A program made the position numbers and the translations under genes. A model generated the notes under the pieces. That model was not told the DNA's origin. It ran no database searches and saw nothing but the letters and a program-made list of their open reading frames with translations. Source: Candidatus Neomarinimicrobiota bacterium (GTDB lineage: Bacteria; Fidelibacterota; SORT01). From it: a DNA stretch of 64,000 nucleotides. Where the stretch lies: the NCBI GenBank assembly GCA_022573815.1, contig JACZTG010000002.1:1-64000 (forward strand), read 5' to 3'. Below are positions 54,404 through 62,790 of the stretch, in pieces (within the stretch, counting starts at the first letter, position 1; each line of letters begins with the position of its first letter).

Positions 54404-55237
54404 ATGTTTGAACTTATTTCATTACCGTTATTCGCCGGATTCCTTCTCGTTTCAATTCACTCCTATCTCGGTATCCACATAGTTGAGAGAAAAGTGATAT
54501 TCGTCGATCTTGCGTTAGCGCAAATTGCGGCTGCCGGAGCAGGAGTGGGGGTGCTTATGGGCTACGAGCTCGGAGGGATAGAGACTTTCCTCACAGCGCT
54601 GTTTTTTACGTTTATAGGTGCGGCGATATTCTCGTTCACAAGAGTGAAAAATGAAGTAGTTCCACAGGAGGCTATAATAGGAATAGTTTATGCAGTATCG
54701 GCTGCGATTTTCATACTTCTTATGGATACCGCTCCTAATGGAGCCGAGGAAGTGAAAGGAATGCTCGTAGGATATATTCTGCTGATAAGTTGGGATGACA
54801 TTCTGCGTATTATTCCTCTTTATTTGCTGGTAGGGATATTTCATTTTATCGTGAGAAAAAAAATGATTTTTATCTCTCAGAACCCGGAAGGCGCGTTTAA
54901 AGAAGGGATAAACCTTCGACTGTGGGATTTTTTGTTTTACATTTCCTTCGGAGTCGTAGTAACGACCGCTGTTCAGATTGCCGGAGTCTTACTCGTGTTC
55001 GCATATTTAATCGTACCTGCCGTCAGCGCAATACTGTTCACGAAAAATTTCAGGAAGAGACTAATTATCGGATGGTCGCTCGGATTGCTCGGAAATTTTC
55101 TCGGAATGTATTTTTCTGTTCAGTTCGATTTACCTACAGGAGCGGCTATCGTCACTACATTCGGGCTGATTATCGCAGTTGCGGGTTTGGTCAAGTATAT
55201 ATACAGCAAATTCTTCATGCAGCAAACGGAAAGTTAA
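54404..55237 (+). CDS. Metal ABC transporter permease (ZnuB/MntB family)
   Basis: 277 residues with eight or nine hydrophobic helices; LALAQIAAAGAGVGVLMGYE near residue 38 and the later LLVFAYLIVPAVSAILF with the coupling residues of the family identify it as the permease of a cluster 9 metal ABC transporter. It forms the inner-membrane channel for the ion delivered by ZnuA. It follows the receptor gene by 59 bases. The ATPase gene that normally accompanies these two is missing here. Confidence 0.9.
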   Translation: MFELISLPLFAGFLLVSIHSYLGIHIVERKVIFVDLALAQIAAAGAGVGVLMGYELGGIETFLTALFFTFIGAAIFSFTRVKNEVVPQEAIIGIVYAVSAAIFILLMDTAPNGAEEVKGMLVGYILLISWDDILRIIPLYLLVGIFHFIVRKKMIFISQNPEGAFKEGINLRLWDFLFYISFGVVVTTAVQIAGVLLVFAYLIVPAVSAILFTKNFRKRLIIGWSLGLLGNFLGMYFSVQFDLPTGAAIVTTFGLIIAVAGLVKYIYSKFFMQQTES

Positions 55238-55394
55238 ACTAATTATATCTCACTGAGATATGGTTCCATTTGACTTGAATTTATAGAGGCGAGAATCTTA
55301 AATTCATATTGAGAGTGCCGGGGGAATATTCATTCAAATTCCGGAGCATATGTGGCTATCGCATTTATTGATATTAATACAAGGATAATCAGAG

Positions 55395-56546
55395 ATGGAT
55401 TTTAGTTTACCTGAAGAAATTGAAATGCTCCGTGATACGGCAAAAAAATTCACCGATAAAGAAATACGTCCGTTGGCGGATCAGATTGACCGGGAAGAAA
55501 AAATCCCGAAGGAACTTATCGAGAAACTCGCAAAAACCGGGCTGATGAGCGTTATTATACCGCCCGAATACGGCGGAGGAGGATTCGGCGAGCTCGGTTA
55601 TTGTGCAATGCAGGAAGAGATAGCGCAAGGTTGCGCTTCCACCGCCACATTCCTCGGCGCACACCTCTCTCTCGGTTCACAGACCATCGTACTTTTCGGC
55701 TCCGAAGAAACCAGGAAAAAATATCTCCCGCGACTTTCAACCGGAGCGCTGATTGCCGCATACTCTCTGACAGAGGCAGGTTCGGGTTCGGACGCCAGCG
55801 CAATGAAGGCAAAGGCGGTATTCGACGGTGAGGATTGGGTTTTAAACGGGACTAAAATCTGGGTCACGAACGGTTCTCTGGCTGACGTGATTGTTGTGTA
55901 CGCATTGATGGAAAAAGACGGCGAAGATTTAGGCCCCGGCGCTTTCGTCATCGAAACTGCCGACAAAGGTTTCAATGTGGACAAAATTGAAGAAAAAATG
56001 GGAATAAAAGGTTCCGAGACGGTGGCTATCAGTTTCGCTGATTTTCATATTCCGAAGGAAAATCTCCTTGGAGAGCCCGGACAGGGATTCAAGATAGCGC
56101 TAACAATTCTTGATATCGGCAGATTGGGTTTGGGCGCTTCCACATTGGGACAGGCTAAAGAAGCATTGCGACTGAGCGCTACATATGCTCAACAGCGCGA
56201 ACAATTCGGGCAACCGATAGCAGAATTTCAGGCTATACAGTGGATGTTAGCAGACATGACCAACGACATTTATGCAATGGAAAGCATTTTGTACCGCACT
56301 GCCGCATCTTATGACGAAGGCAAGCGAGTCACACGCGATGCCTCATGCGTAAAGTTATTTTGTTCTGAAGCATTAGACAGGATTGTGGATAAAGCAGTAC
56401 AAATTCACGGTGGTATGGGATATTCGCGAGATTTAAAAATTGAACGGATGTATCGTGATGCCCGTATAAACAGGATTTTTGAAGGAACAAGCGAAATTCA
56501 ACGACTCGTCATAGCCAGAGAAACCCTCAGGCGGGGAGGGTATTGA
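55395..56546 (+). CDS. Acyl-CoA dehydrogenase
   Basis: 383 residues, normal length. N-terminal helical domain (PEEIEMLRDTAKKFTDKEI), the FAD-binding YSLTEAGSGSDASAMKAKA near residue 125, GFKIALTILDIGRLG, and the C-terminal IHGGMGYSRD and FEGTSEIQRLVIARETL segments are all typical. The Glu in the late region serves as catalytic base. It oxidises an acyl-CoA to the trans-2-enoyl-CoA and passes electrons to EtfBA, encoded at 41.5 kb. Chain length cannot be inferred with confidence. The upstream 157-base region has no gene. Confidence 0.94.
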   Translation: MDFSLPEEIEMLRDTAKKFTDKEIRPLADQIDREEKIPKELIEKLAKTGLMSVIIPPEYGGGGFGELGYCAMQEEIAQGCASTATFLGAHLSLGSQTIVLFGSEETRKKYLPRLSTGALIAAYSLTEAGSGSDASAMKAKAVFDGEDWVLNGTKIWVTNGSLADVIVVYALMEKDGEDLGPGAFVIETADKGFNVDKIEEKMGIKGSETVAISFADFHIPKENLLGEPGQGFKIALTILDIGRLGLGASTLGQAKEALRLSATYAQQREQFGQPIAEFQAIQWMLADMTNDIYAMESILYRTAASYDEGKRVTRDASCVKLFCSEALDRIVDKAVQIHGGMGYSRDLKIERMYRDARINRIFEGTSEIQRLVIARETLRRGGY

Positions 56547-56582
56547 TTTTAAAAAAAATCATCTAAGGGGTAATCCGTCATA

Positions 56583-56613
56583 GGTGCTAATCAGGGCTTG
56601 CCCTGAAAGCGCC
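56583..56613. repeat. Extended hairpin after the acyl-CoA dehydrogenase gene
   Basis: TCAGGGC and GCCCTGA form a 7-base stem on a TT loop, extended by GGTGCT pairing with AGCGCC. It has no following T run, so it is not a classical terminator; a REP-like element or processing site is more likely. It lies in the gap of 127 bases before the next gene. Confidence 0.4.
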
Positions 56614-56673
56614 AACCCCGCAAGGTTTATCCTATCATAAAACAGCAGTTTTATTGACATTCGGTGAGTCTTT

Positions 56674-57300
56674 ATGTATGTTTTGACGATGAAATATTTT
56701 CTTTTCGCAGCTGTGCTTTTACTTTTTTCTGGGTGCGACTCTCTTTTTGGTACGAGGGATGCCGAAGATCCGAATGACGATGTTGTCAGAAGCTTATGGC
56801 AGCAGCCGACTACCCCTGAAATTGTACTGGTTAATATGTCCAACGCCTTTTTGGAGCGCAATTCTGAAAATTATATGCGTTGTTTGACAGATCCGTCCGT
56901 GTCGGGAAGAGACTTTTTGTATATCCCCGATCAGGAAACGGCAATCAGTAATCCCGGCTCATTCACAGAGTGGGGGCTTGATGAAGAGCGGCTTTACATA
57001 AACTTCATATTTGCAAAATCATCACTTCCTGACGGAGCTTTATCCCGTTTAGTGTTCACTTCTTTTGAAGAGCCTTCTATTCCATCGGATACGGCTCTGT
57101 TCGATGAAGTATATGATCTGCAAATTGAGCATGAATTAATCAACGTACCAACAAATATGAGAGGGATTTCGAGAATACGAATGTCTGAGGATTCTAATGG
57201 AAATTGGTCAATTTACCGTTGGGAAGATCTGACTTTCAGCGGCGAGCCTGATACATTAGATTTACCCACATGGAGCGAGATGAAGGCGCGGGCGCAGTGA
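56674..57300 (+). CDS. Lipoprotein of unknown function
   Basis: 208 residues from ATG 56674 (ATG 56689 is an equally good start), with a signal ending in LLLLFSGCDSLFG, a lipobox. The mature part has an NTF2-like pattern (VNMSNAFLERNSENYMRCLTDP, GRDFLYIPDQ), ends with a W-rich segment (WSIYRWEDL), and shares this layout with the next gene. The TGA overlaps the GTG start of the next gene, so they are translationally coupled. Presumably an envelope lipoprotein; function unknown. Confidence 0.75.
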   Translation: MYVLTMKYFLFAAVLLLFSGCDSLFGTRDAEDPNDDVVRSLWQQPTTPEIVLVNMSNAFLERNSENYMRCLTDPSVSGRDFLYIPDQETAISNPGSFTEWGLDEERLYINFIFAKSSLPDGALSRLVFTSFEEPSIPSDTALFDEVYDLQIEHELINVPTNMRGISRIRMSEDSNGNWSIYRWEDLTFSGEPDTLDLPTWSEMKARAQ

Positions 57301-57839
57301 GAAAAATATCCATAATTATATTATTCCAGCTATTTGCTTGCGTGAATCCTTTTGCGCCCGAGCTTGGCAACATAGATGCGAACGCAAGCGCTGTATTAAC
57401 GGAAAGAACGAACCCGGAAGAAGTTTTAGAAAATTTCCGGTTCGCTTACATCTTCGGAGATTCGCTGGTTTATAGCGAACTTATTGATACCGGATTTGTG
57501 TTCATATTTTTCGATCCAACTGTGGAGGGTACAGGTAGATTCGACAGTTGGGGAAGAGATGTGGAGCTTAAGGCAACAGCAGGGCTGTTCCGGGCGGTGA
57601 AAGGGATAACGCTGGAATGGAACAGCACTATCGAGGAGTCTTATTGGACGCCGCAGCCGGACTCTGTGGAAAGTATAGCATATTTTGAAGGAGCAAAAAA
57701 GGCAAGAATATCAAAAGGCTTTCAGTTGAAGCTCGGAACAGAAATTCAGCTGAGCGGAACATCTGTTTTTACATTTTCAAAAGAACGCTTCGGGAATGGA
57801 TGGAGAATCAACAGGTGGATAGATGAATCGATATTTTAA
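57297..57839 (+). CDS. Lipoprotein of unknown function, related to the preceding one
   Basis: 180 residues from GTG 57297, which overlaps the previous TGA (GTGA); earlier in-frame starts would lose the signal peptide RKISIIILFQLFAC with its Cys. The body has VLENFRFAYIFGDSLVYSEL and a late WRINRWID, the same pattern as the upstream protein, so the two are probably diverged duplicates. It overlaps the following deacetylase start by 17 bases. All three genes are likely one operon for envelope or peptidoglycan processing, but the role of the lipoproteins is unknown. Confidence 0.75.
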   Translation: MRKISIIILFQLFACVNPFAPELGNIDANASAVLTERTNPEEVLENFRFAYIFGDSLVYSELIDTGFVFIFFDPTVEGTGRFDSWGRDVELKATAGLFRAVKGITLEWNSTIEESYWTPQPDSVESIAYFEGAKKARISKGFQLKLGTEIQLSGTSVFTFSKERFGNGWRINRWIDESIF

Positions 57840-58887
57840 GAGGATAATTCTTATCTGGATCGCGGTATGGCTGATAATCGACATTATAATTATTGTGAGA
57901 AATCATTATGCAGGCTTTGAAAATGAAATTTCGGTTCTCACAGCGGAAAATTTAGAAACTTATTTAGAGAAAAACTTTATCAGATCATTGAACGCGAACG
58001 GATTGCCGTTGCGATTAAATGGAAGTGGAAATGATGTTTATTATAGCTATCCTGATGGATTCGGAAAATATTGGATTCAAAAACAAATAAGAAAAGAGTT
58101 TGAGGGAGTGGGAGCCAGCGCCGAGATCATTTGGAATTCCAAAAACAGCGGATTTGACATTACCATAAACAACACGGACATAAAAAGCTATAAAGTACAA
58201 TTTAGAAAAAAGGGAAATATCAACTCAGGATTAATTGCGATAATAATAGATGATTTCGGATACTTTTGGGATGAACGAGTAAACGATCTGATGGAGATAA
58301 GAATTCCAATGGCGTTCGCTGTAATTCCCGGGCATGAGCATTCCGAACGTATTGCGTATGAATGTTTGAAGAACCAAAAAGAACTGATACTCCATTTACC
58401 GATGGAATCAATTAAACAACAGGGACGTGAGGAGAATTTTCTTTTGAAGGGAAATATGTCTGAAAATGAAATGCGCAAAATAATTGAAGCGGCTCTAACG
58501 GGAGTTCCGGGAGCATCAGGAATCAATAATCATCAAGGTTCAAAAATGACGGGAGATTTGAAAGGTATTAAGAGATTCCTTGCTGTAATACGCCCGCTAA
58601 ACTTATATTTTATCGACAGTGTGACTCACGCTTCAAGCGTGGCTTATACGGAAGCGCTGCAAATGGGAATTCCGGCATCAAGGCGAACTATATTTCTTGA
58701 TAGCTCGGAAGATATTAAGACTATCGAATATAGATTGGACGAGCTGAAGAAAAAAGCGCGTGATGAGGGTTGGGCAATAGGTATCGGGCACGTCAATGCC
58801 GAAACGATATCAGCTTTAAAAAGGGCAATTCCATCTATGATTGAAGATGGATTTCAATTTGTTTTTCCATCACAGCTTGTAAATTAA
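57823..58887 (+). CDS. Divergent polysaccharide deacetylase family protein
   Basis: 354 residues. One N-terminal hydrophobic segment (IILIWIAVWLIIDIIIIV) anchors or exports the protein. The C-terminal half from about residue 130 (LIAIIIDDFGYFWDERVNDL) has the divergent deacetylase (YibQ/DUF610) pattern: IIIDDFG for metal, LHLPMES, GINNHQGSKMT and FIDSVTHASS. Proteins of this group sit at the cell envelope; their substrates are not proven. The start ATG overlaps the preceding lipoprotein gene by 17 bases, hence a coupled operon. Confidence 0.87.
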   Translation: MNRYFKRIILIWIAVWLIIDIIIIVRNHYAGFENEISVLTAENLETYLEKNFIRSLNANGLPLRLNGSGNDVYYSYPDGFGKYWIQKQIRKEFEGVGASAEIIWNSKNSGFDITINNTDIKSYKVQFRKKGNINSGLIAIIIDDFGYFWDERVNDLMEIRIPMAFAVIPGHEHSERIAYECLKNQKELILHLPMESIKQQGREENFLLKGNMSENEMRKIIEAALTGVPGASGINNHQGSKMTGDLKGIKRFLAVIRPLNLYFIDSVTHASSVAYTEALQMGIPASRRTIFLDSSEDIKTIEYRLDELKKKARDEGWAIGIGHVNAETISALKRAIPSMIEDGFQFVFPSQLVN

Positions 58888-58907
58888 CTGAATAATCAGA
58901 GGTTTTT

Positions 58908-59597
58908 ATGTCATTATTAGAAGTAAAATTAGATCCTGTAGCGAAGATGAGAGACACTATCTCCGAGTCCATGGATCCGGCCACATTTGCTATGGCAGCC
59001 GAATTAGCCGGTGCGGATAGCATAAGAATTACGCTTACGGAAGACAGGGAAGAGGAACGGATACGGGATTTAACGATATTACAGGAAGTAGTACATTCAA
59101 GGCTAAACCTTGTTATAAATTCTTCGAAAAGACTGGTGGATAAAGCCCTGTCCATCAATTCCGAAATAGTAACTTTGGACGATGAATTAGGACTAAAAGA
59201 TTCTAGGGTTGCAACGAATATGAAAGAAGCGATCTCTGTATTGAAGAACAACAAGAATTTGGCGCTGTCAATTCGAATAAATCCTGAAGTGGCAGATGCC
59301 AAAACAGCTTCTCGCTTAGGGGCAGATTATGTGGACATAAATACTTCTCGTTTTGCCGGAACGCAAAACTATCACGACAGAACATTGGAACTTGAGAGGA
59401 TTGCCTCCGTAGCCCGCGCGGCATTCAAATTTGATCTTGGAGTCATTGCCGGAGGTGGATTGACTTTTCAAAACGTGGCATACATCGCAGAAATTGAGCA
59501 GGTTGACACTGTCACGGTAGGCGGAGCCTTAGTTAGCCGGGCGATGATAATTGGATTGGAGAGTTCTGTTCGGGATATGTTAGACTTAGTCAAATGA
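58908..59597 (+). CDS. PdxJ-like protein lacking catalytic residues
   Basis: 229 residues, a TIM-barrel of the PdxJ family (pyridoxine 5'-phosphate synthase) by overall alignment: DPVAKMRDT, AAELAGADSIRITLTEDREE, SRLNLVIN, LSIRINPEVADAKTASRLGA, GVIAGGGLTFQNVAYIA and VSRAMIIGL. Glycines that hold phosphate remain, but the residues that act in E. coli PdxJ are changed: His-x-x-x-Asp-Arg-Arg-His becomes TLTEDREEER, NLEMA becomes NLVIN, HTG becomes NTS and AGHGL becomes AGGGL. It therefore probably does not make PLP by the usual reaction. It is 20 bases after the deacetylase and 37 bases before the asparaginase gene. A real pdxJ, if any, must lie elsewhere. Confidence 0.75.
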   Translation: MSLLEVKLDPVAKMRDTISESMDPATFAMAAELAGADSIRITLTEDREEERIRDLTILQEVVHSRLNLVINSSKRLVDKALSINSEIVTLDDELGLKDSRVATNMKEAISVLKNNKNLALSIRINPEVADAKTASRLGADYVDINTSRFAGTQNYHDRTLELERIASVARAAFKFDLGVIAGGGLTFQNVAYIAEIEQVDTVTVGGALVSRAMIIGLESSVRDMLDLVK

Positions 59598-59634
59598 ATT
59601 TCTCTCAATGTCCTTTTCAAGAGGAATTTAGAAG

Positions 59635-60594
59635 ATAAAAATATTAGTATATCGGAATGCCGATATTGAAAGTGTTCATTCGGTAAGCGCAGCTGTCATC
59701 GGTCCTTCGGGAGAACTGATTGCAGAGTACGGCGATTCAGAACTGAGATCATTCATCCGCTCGGCCGGAAAACCATTTCAGATTCTTCCTTTCCTAAATA
59801 ACAATGTGGATGTGAAATACGATTTCACGGATAAAGAGATTGCTGTCTGCTGCGCATCTCATTCAGGAGAAGAAATTCACGTCGAAACGGTAAAAAGTAT
59901 CCTTAAAAAAACCGGAATAGATTCATCGACCCTCAAATGCGGTATTCATACTCCGTTAGGAAGAGAAGTTAAGAATAAATTGAGACAATCCGGAACTGAA
60001 CCATCTGTGTTGCAGAACAATTGCTCGGGAAAACATTCCGCTATGTTGGCTATTGCAAAAGCTATGGACGAAGAATTGGATAATTATCTGAATCCCGACC
60101 ATCCTGTGCAGCAAAGGATACTGAATGTGATTAAAGAACTGACCGGTGAAGAAGATGTCACCGTCGGAGTTGACGGCTGTTCGGCACCGGTATTTTATCT
60201 AACTTTGAAAAATATGGCGACGCTTTACCATAAAATAGCCGCAGCCGAAAACGGAACTCATTTGGAAAGAATATGGAACATAATGACATCAAACCCTGTG
60301 CTTATTGGCGGAACAGGTCGATTTGATACGCTGATGATGAAAGCCGGAAACGGAAAATTACTCTCAAAGATGGGGGCTGAAGGCATACAATGTATGGCAT
60401 TTCACAGTGAGGACGGCCCTATTTCATTAGCGCTTAAAGTGCACGATGGAAGTCGGAGGGCGGTAGTGCCGGCAGTTCTGCATATCTTGGATAAGTTGGG
60501 TTTGACGCCTAACGTAGATTTGGAACGATTAAAATTTCCGATATTGATAAATCATATGGGAATTGAAATCGGAAAAATTGTGATTCAGGCTTAA
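59635..60594 (+). CDS. Asparaginase (PF06089-type), apparent ATA start
   Basis: About 319 residues if translation begins with ATA at 59635. The N-terminal domain (VYRNADIESVHSVSAAVIG, FIRSAGKPFQILPF) and later ASHSGEEIH, CGIHTPLGREV, NNCSGKHSAML and GVDGCSAPVF are characteristic of the asparaginase II family, which removes the amide of asparagine. The first conventional start, GTG 59806, would delete about 57 residues of this conserved domain. The frame is open from TAG 59629 with no ATG, GTG or TTG before 59806. AAGAGGA lies nine bases before ATA 59635, and the resulting start KILVYRN is exactly where relatives begin. Confidence 0.87.
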   Translation: MKILVYRNADIESVHSVSAAVIGPSGELIAEYGDSELRSFIRSAGKPFQILPFLNNNVDVKYDFTDKEIAVCCASHSGEEIHVETVKSILKKTGIDSSTLKCGIHTPLGREVKNKLRQSGTEPSVLQNNCSGKHSAMLAIAKAMDEELDNYLNPDHPVQQRILNVIKELTGEEDVTVGVDGCSAPVFYLTLKNMATLYHKIAAAENGTHLERIWNIMTSNPVLIGGTGRFDTLMMKAGNGKLLSKMGAEGIQCMAFHSEDGPISLALKVHDGSRRAVVPAVLHILDKLGLTPNVDLERLKFPILINHMGIEIGKIVIQA

Positions 60595-60704
60595 AAAGTA
60601 GGTTGATTCATATTGACAAGAAATCAATCAATAGTTAAATTGGTGAGCCGGTAATTTTAATGCCTAACATAAAAAATAGAGACAATAAACTATATTAAAC
60701 GAAA

Positions 60705-60881
60705 TTGATTTATAAAATAATTTTTGTAAGCGCATTGATTATTGCACCTTTATCCGTTTCAAAGGGGCAGTATCGGCGAAGCGAATATGGATTGAAAAAA
60801 GCGGTTATTGAGGTAGAGAAATCTACCAATATCGGCAACAATCGCGTTCTTCGATACAAGCTTTCTACTGATATTGAATAA
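60705..60881 (+). CDS. Possible small exported protein
   Basis: 58 residues from TTG 60705 to TAA 60879-60881, followed directly by TAG. It has a hydrophobic N-terminus (YKIIFVSALIIAPLSVSKG) with a signal-peptide look, then 35 polar residues (RRSEYGLKKAVIEVEKSTN). No good ribosome binding site is seen. The flanking 440 bases between 60595 and 61034 hold no other open frame worth reporting. It may be a real small secreted protein or the remnant of a larger gene. Confidence 0.35.
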   Translation: MIYKIIFVSALIIAPLSVSKGQYRRSEYGLKKAVIEVEKSTNIGNNRVLRYKLSTDIE

Positions 60882-61034
60882 TAGAATCAGCTCCAAAATC
60901 TCGACAGGATCTTCCGAATAAATTTTTCGGGAGCAAATCCTGTTCAGTAGCGTATAAAGTGAGTCTCTTTTGCTTGTGTTTCAGAGAGATAGTTGTTTAT
61001 ATTAAGTTTAATTCATCTTAAGGAGTTCCAAAAT

Positions 61035-61790
61035 ATGCTTGTAAAGATGAGAATTTTTGTTTTTTTTCTACTTTTACCATCAGTTCTTCCCGCGCAGGAC
61101 ATAACATTATTTGAACAGCGAAACCTCATAAACAGGCCTACTGCCGGCTCATTAGCCAGAGGAAGTTATGATTTTGAATTAAGAGTTTATCCGGGCGGTG
61201 GATTGCTGGGAGGTGTGGCGGTTGGACTCACCGACAGGATAACTTTTGGAGCCACTTACGGAGGTTTAAACATCATTGGTGAAGGTGATGTTGAATGGAA
61301 TCCCAGGCCTGAAGTGAATATTAAGTACAGGCTTATGGAAGAGAGTTATTCCGGCCCTGCAGTTTCGATTGGATTTAGCGGCCAGGGATACGGCTCATGG
61401 TCGGAAGAATTAATCCGCTATCAGATTAAATCGCCCGGAATCTATGTCGCACTGAGTAAAAATTACAGCATGATCGGTAATCTCGGATTTCATGGCGGAG
61501 CAAATAAAAGTTTTGAGGATGATGACGGCGACAGCGACCTGAATCTGTGGGTGGGTTTCGATAAGAGCATCAACGAGGAGATATCATTGCTTGCGGAATA
61601 TGATTTTGCTCTCAACGACAACAGTGATAATACGCTCGGCTCGGGGAACGGTTATTTTAACGTTGCTCTTCGATGGTCGTTCGTGGAGAAGTTAGTAATT
61701 GAGTTTGACGTGAATAATATTTTAGGAAACAGAGTTGATAGGGATGCGGCAAGCAGAGAGATAAAAATAATATACGTAGAATTTTTCTAA
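61035..61790 (+). CDS. Outer-membrane beta-barrel-like protein
   Basis: 251 residues from ATG 61035, which has AAGGAG at ideal spacing; a frame from 60993 has no such site. Signal peptide (RIFVFFLLLPSVLPAQ) and a mature body of alternating strands (YDFELRVYPGGGLLGGVAVGL, RITFGATYGGLNIIG, WVGFDKSINEEISLLAEYD) ending in IIYVEFF, an outer-membrane barrel pattern. It resembles small barrel proteins of FCB bacteria without a named function. The next gene is 20 bases downstream. Confidence 0.78.
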   Translation: MLVKMRIFVFFLLLPSVLPAQDITLFEQRNLINRPTAGSLARGSYDFELRVYPGGGLLGGVAVGLTDRITFGATYGGLNIIGEGDVEWNPRPEVNIKYRLMEESYSGPAVSIGFSGQGYGSWSEELIRYQIKSPGIYVALSKNYSMIGNLGFHGGANKSFEDDDGDSDLNLWVGFDKSINEEISLLAEYDFALNDNSDNTLGSGNGYFNVALRWSFVEKLVIEFDVNNILGNRVDRDAASREIKIIYVEFF

Positions 61791-61810
61791 TCAAAAGGGA
61801 ATATGAAATT

Positions 61811-62641
61811 ATGCCGGGATACCTGAAATCAGTGATGATAGTCAGTATGCTGTTGGTACCATTGGGATTATACGCCCAAGATATGGGTGGAGAAGATTCA
61901 CTAATGATGGATAATGATACGACCATGCATGAAATGCATATGGAGATGAGCGCAGCCGAAAAGTTTGAATCTGAAGGAGATGCATATAGAGATTCGTTTA
62001 ATACTGAAATGGCGCTTCAATCCTATTTGAACGCAAATAAGGAAGATTCATCCAATGTTACTTATATCTGGAAGATTGTCAGGGAATACACTGACATGGG
62101 GTTTTTCGCGGATAGTAAAGATGAAACCAAGGCTCACTACGCAGATGCGGAAAAATGGGCGAGAGATTGTGTGAGTATATATCCGGACAATGCAGATTGC
62201 CATCTCTTTCTTTCGGTTGCAGTGGGGCGAGTCGCGCTATTTTCCGGCGGTAAGAAAAAAGTCAACCTATCAAAAGAAGTGAAAGAGGAAGCTACAAAGG
62301 CAATTGAACTGAATCCGAATTTGGACGGTTCCTATCACGTACTGGGAAGATGGAACCGGGAAGTAGCAAATTTATCCTGGTTTTTGAGAGCCGCTGCGAA
62401 AATAATATATGGCGGGCTTCCTTCAGCCTCAAATGAAGACGCTGTTATGAACTTTGATAAAGCAATAGATCTTCGGCCTGACAGGATGCTGCACTATTTT
62501 GAGCTTGGCGTAACCTACAAGAAATTAGGCGAAAAGGCGAAAGCAAAAGAAGCCTTTGAAAAATGTTTATCTATGGAAGTAGTAGAGCGTCAGGACGCAG
62601 GGCGACAGGAGGATTCTAAGGAGTTTTTGAAAAAACTCTGA
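61811..62641 (+). CDS. Exported TPR-repeat protein
   Basis: 276 residues with signal peptide (SVMIVSMLLVPLGLYAQ). The mature protein has a Met/Asp/Glu-rich start (DMGGEDSLMMDNDTTMHEM) and then TPR-type helical pairs, best seen in ALQSYLNANKEDSSNVTYIW, ADCHLFLSVAVGRVALF and YFELGVTYKKLGEKAKAKEA. It probably scaffolds other proteins in the periplasm. It follows the barrel protein gene by 20 bases on the same strand, so the two may work together. Confidence 0.8.
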   Translation: MPGYLKSVMIVSMLLVPLGLYAQDMGGEDSLMMDNDTTMHEMHMEMSAAEKFESEGDAYRDSFNTEMALQSYLNANKEDSSNVTYIWKIVREYTDMGFFADSKDETKAHYADAEKWARDCVSIYPDNADCHLFLSVAVGRVALFSGGKKKVNLSKEVKEEATKAIELNPNLDGSYHVLGRWNREVANLSWFLRAAAKIIYGGLPSASNEDAVMNFDKAIDLRPDRMLHYFELGVTYKKLGEKAKAKEAFEKCLSMEVVERQDAGRQEDSKEFLKKL

Positions 62642-62664
62642 GTTTTTGACATCTCGTTCAGATA

Positions 62665-62691
62665 ACAGGGGCATCTTCAAGATGCCCCTGT
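62665..62691. terminator. Perfect 27-base palindrome after the TPR gene
   Basis: ACAGGGGCATCTT and AAGATGCCCCTGT form a 13-base stem on a one-base C centre, just after the gene's stop. The following bases are TCCGTTTCCG rather than a plain T tract, so termination is likely but not classical. Confidence 0.55.
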
Positions 62692-62790
62692 CCGTTTCCG
62701 ATAAGTTGTTGATATTAAGGGGAAATTCGTTAAATACTGCTTGAATTCGCCTCAATAATTTCGTATATTCAATGTTCGAATATAAACGGA

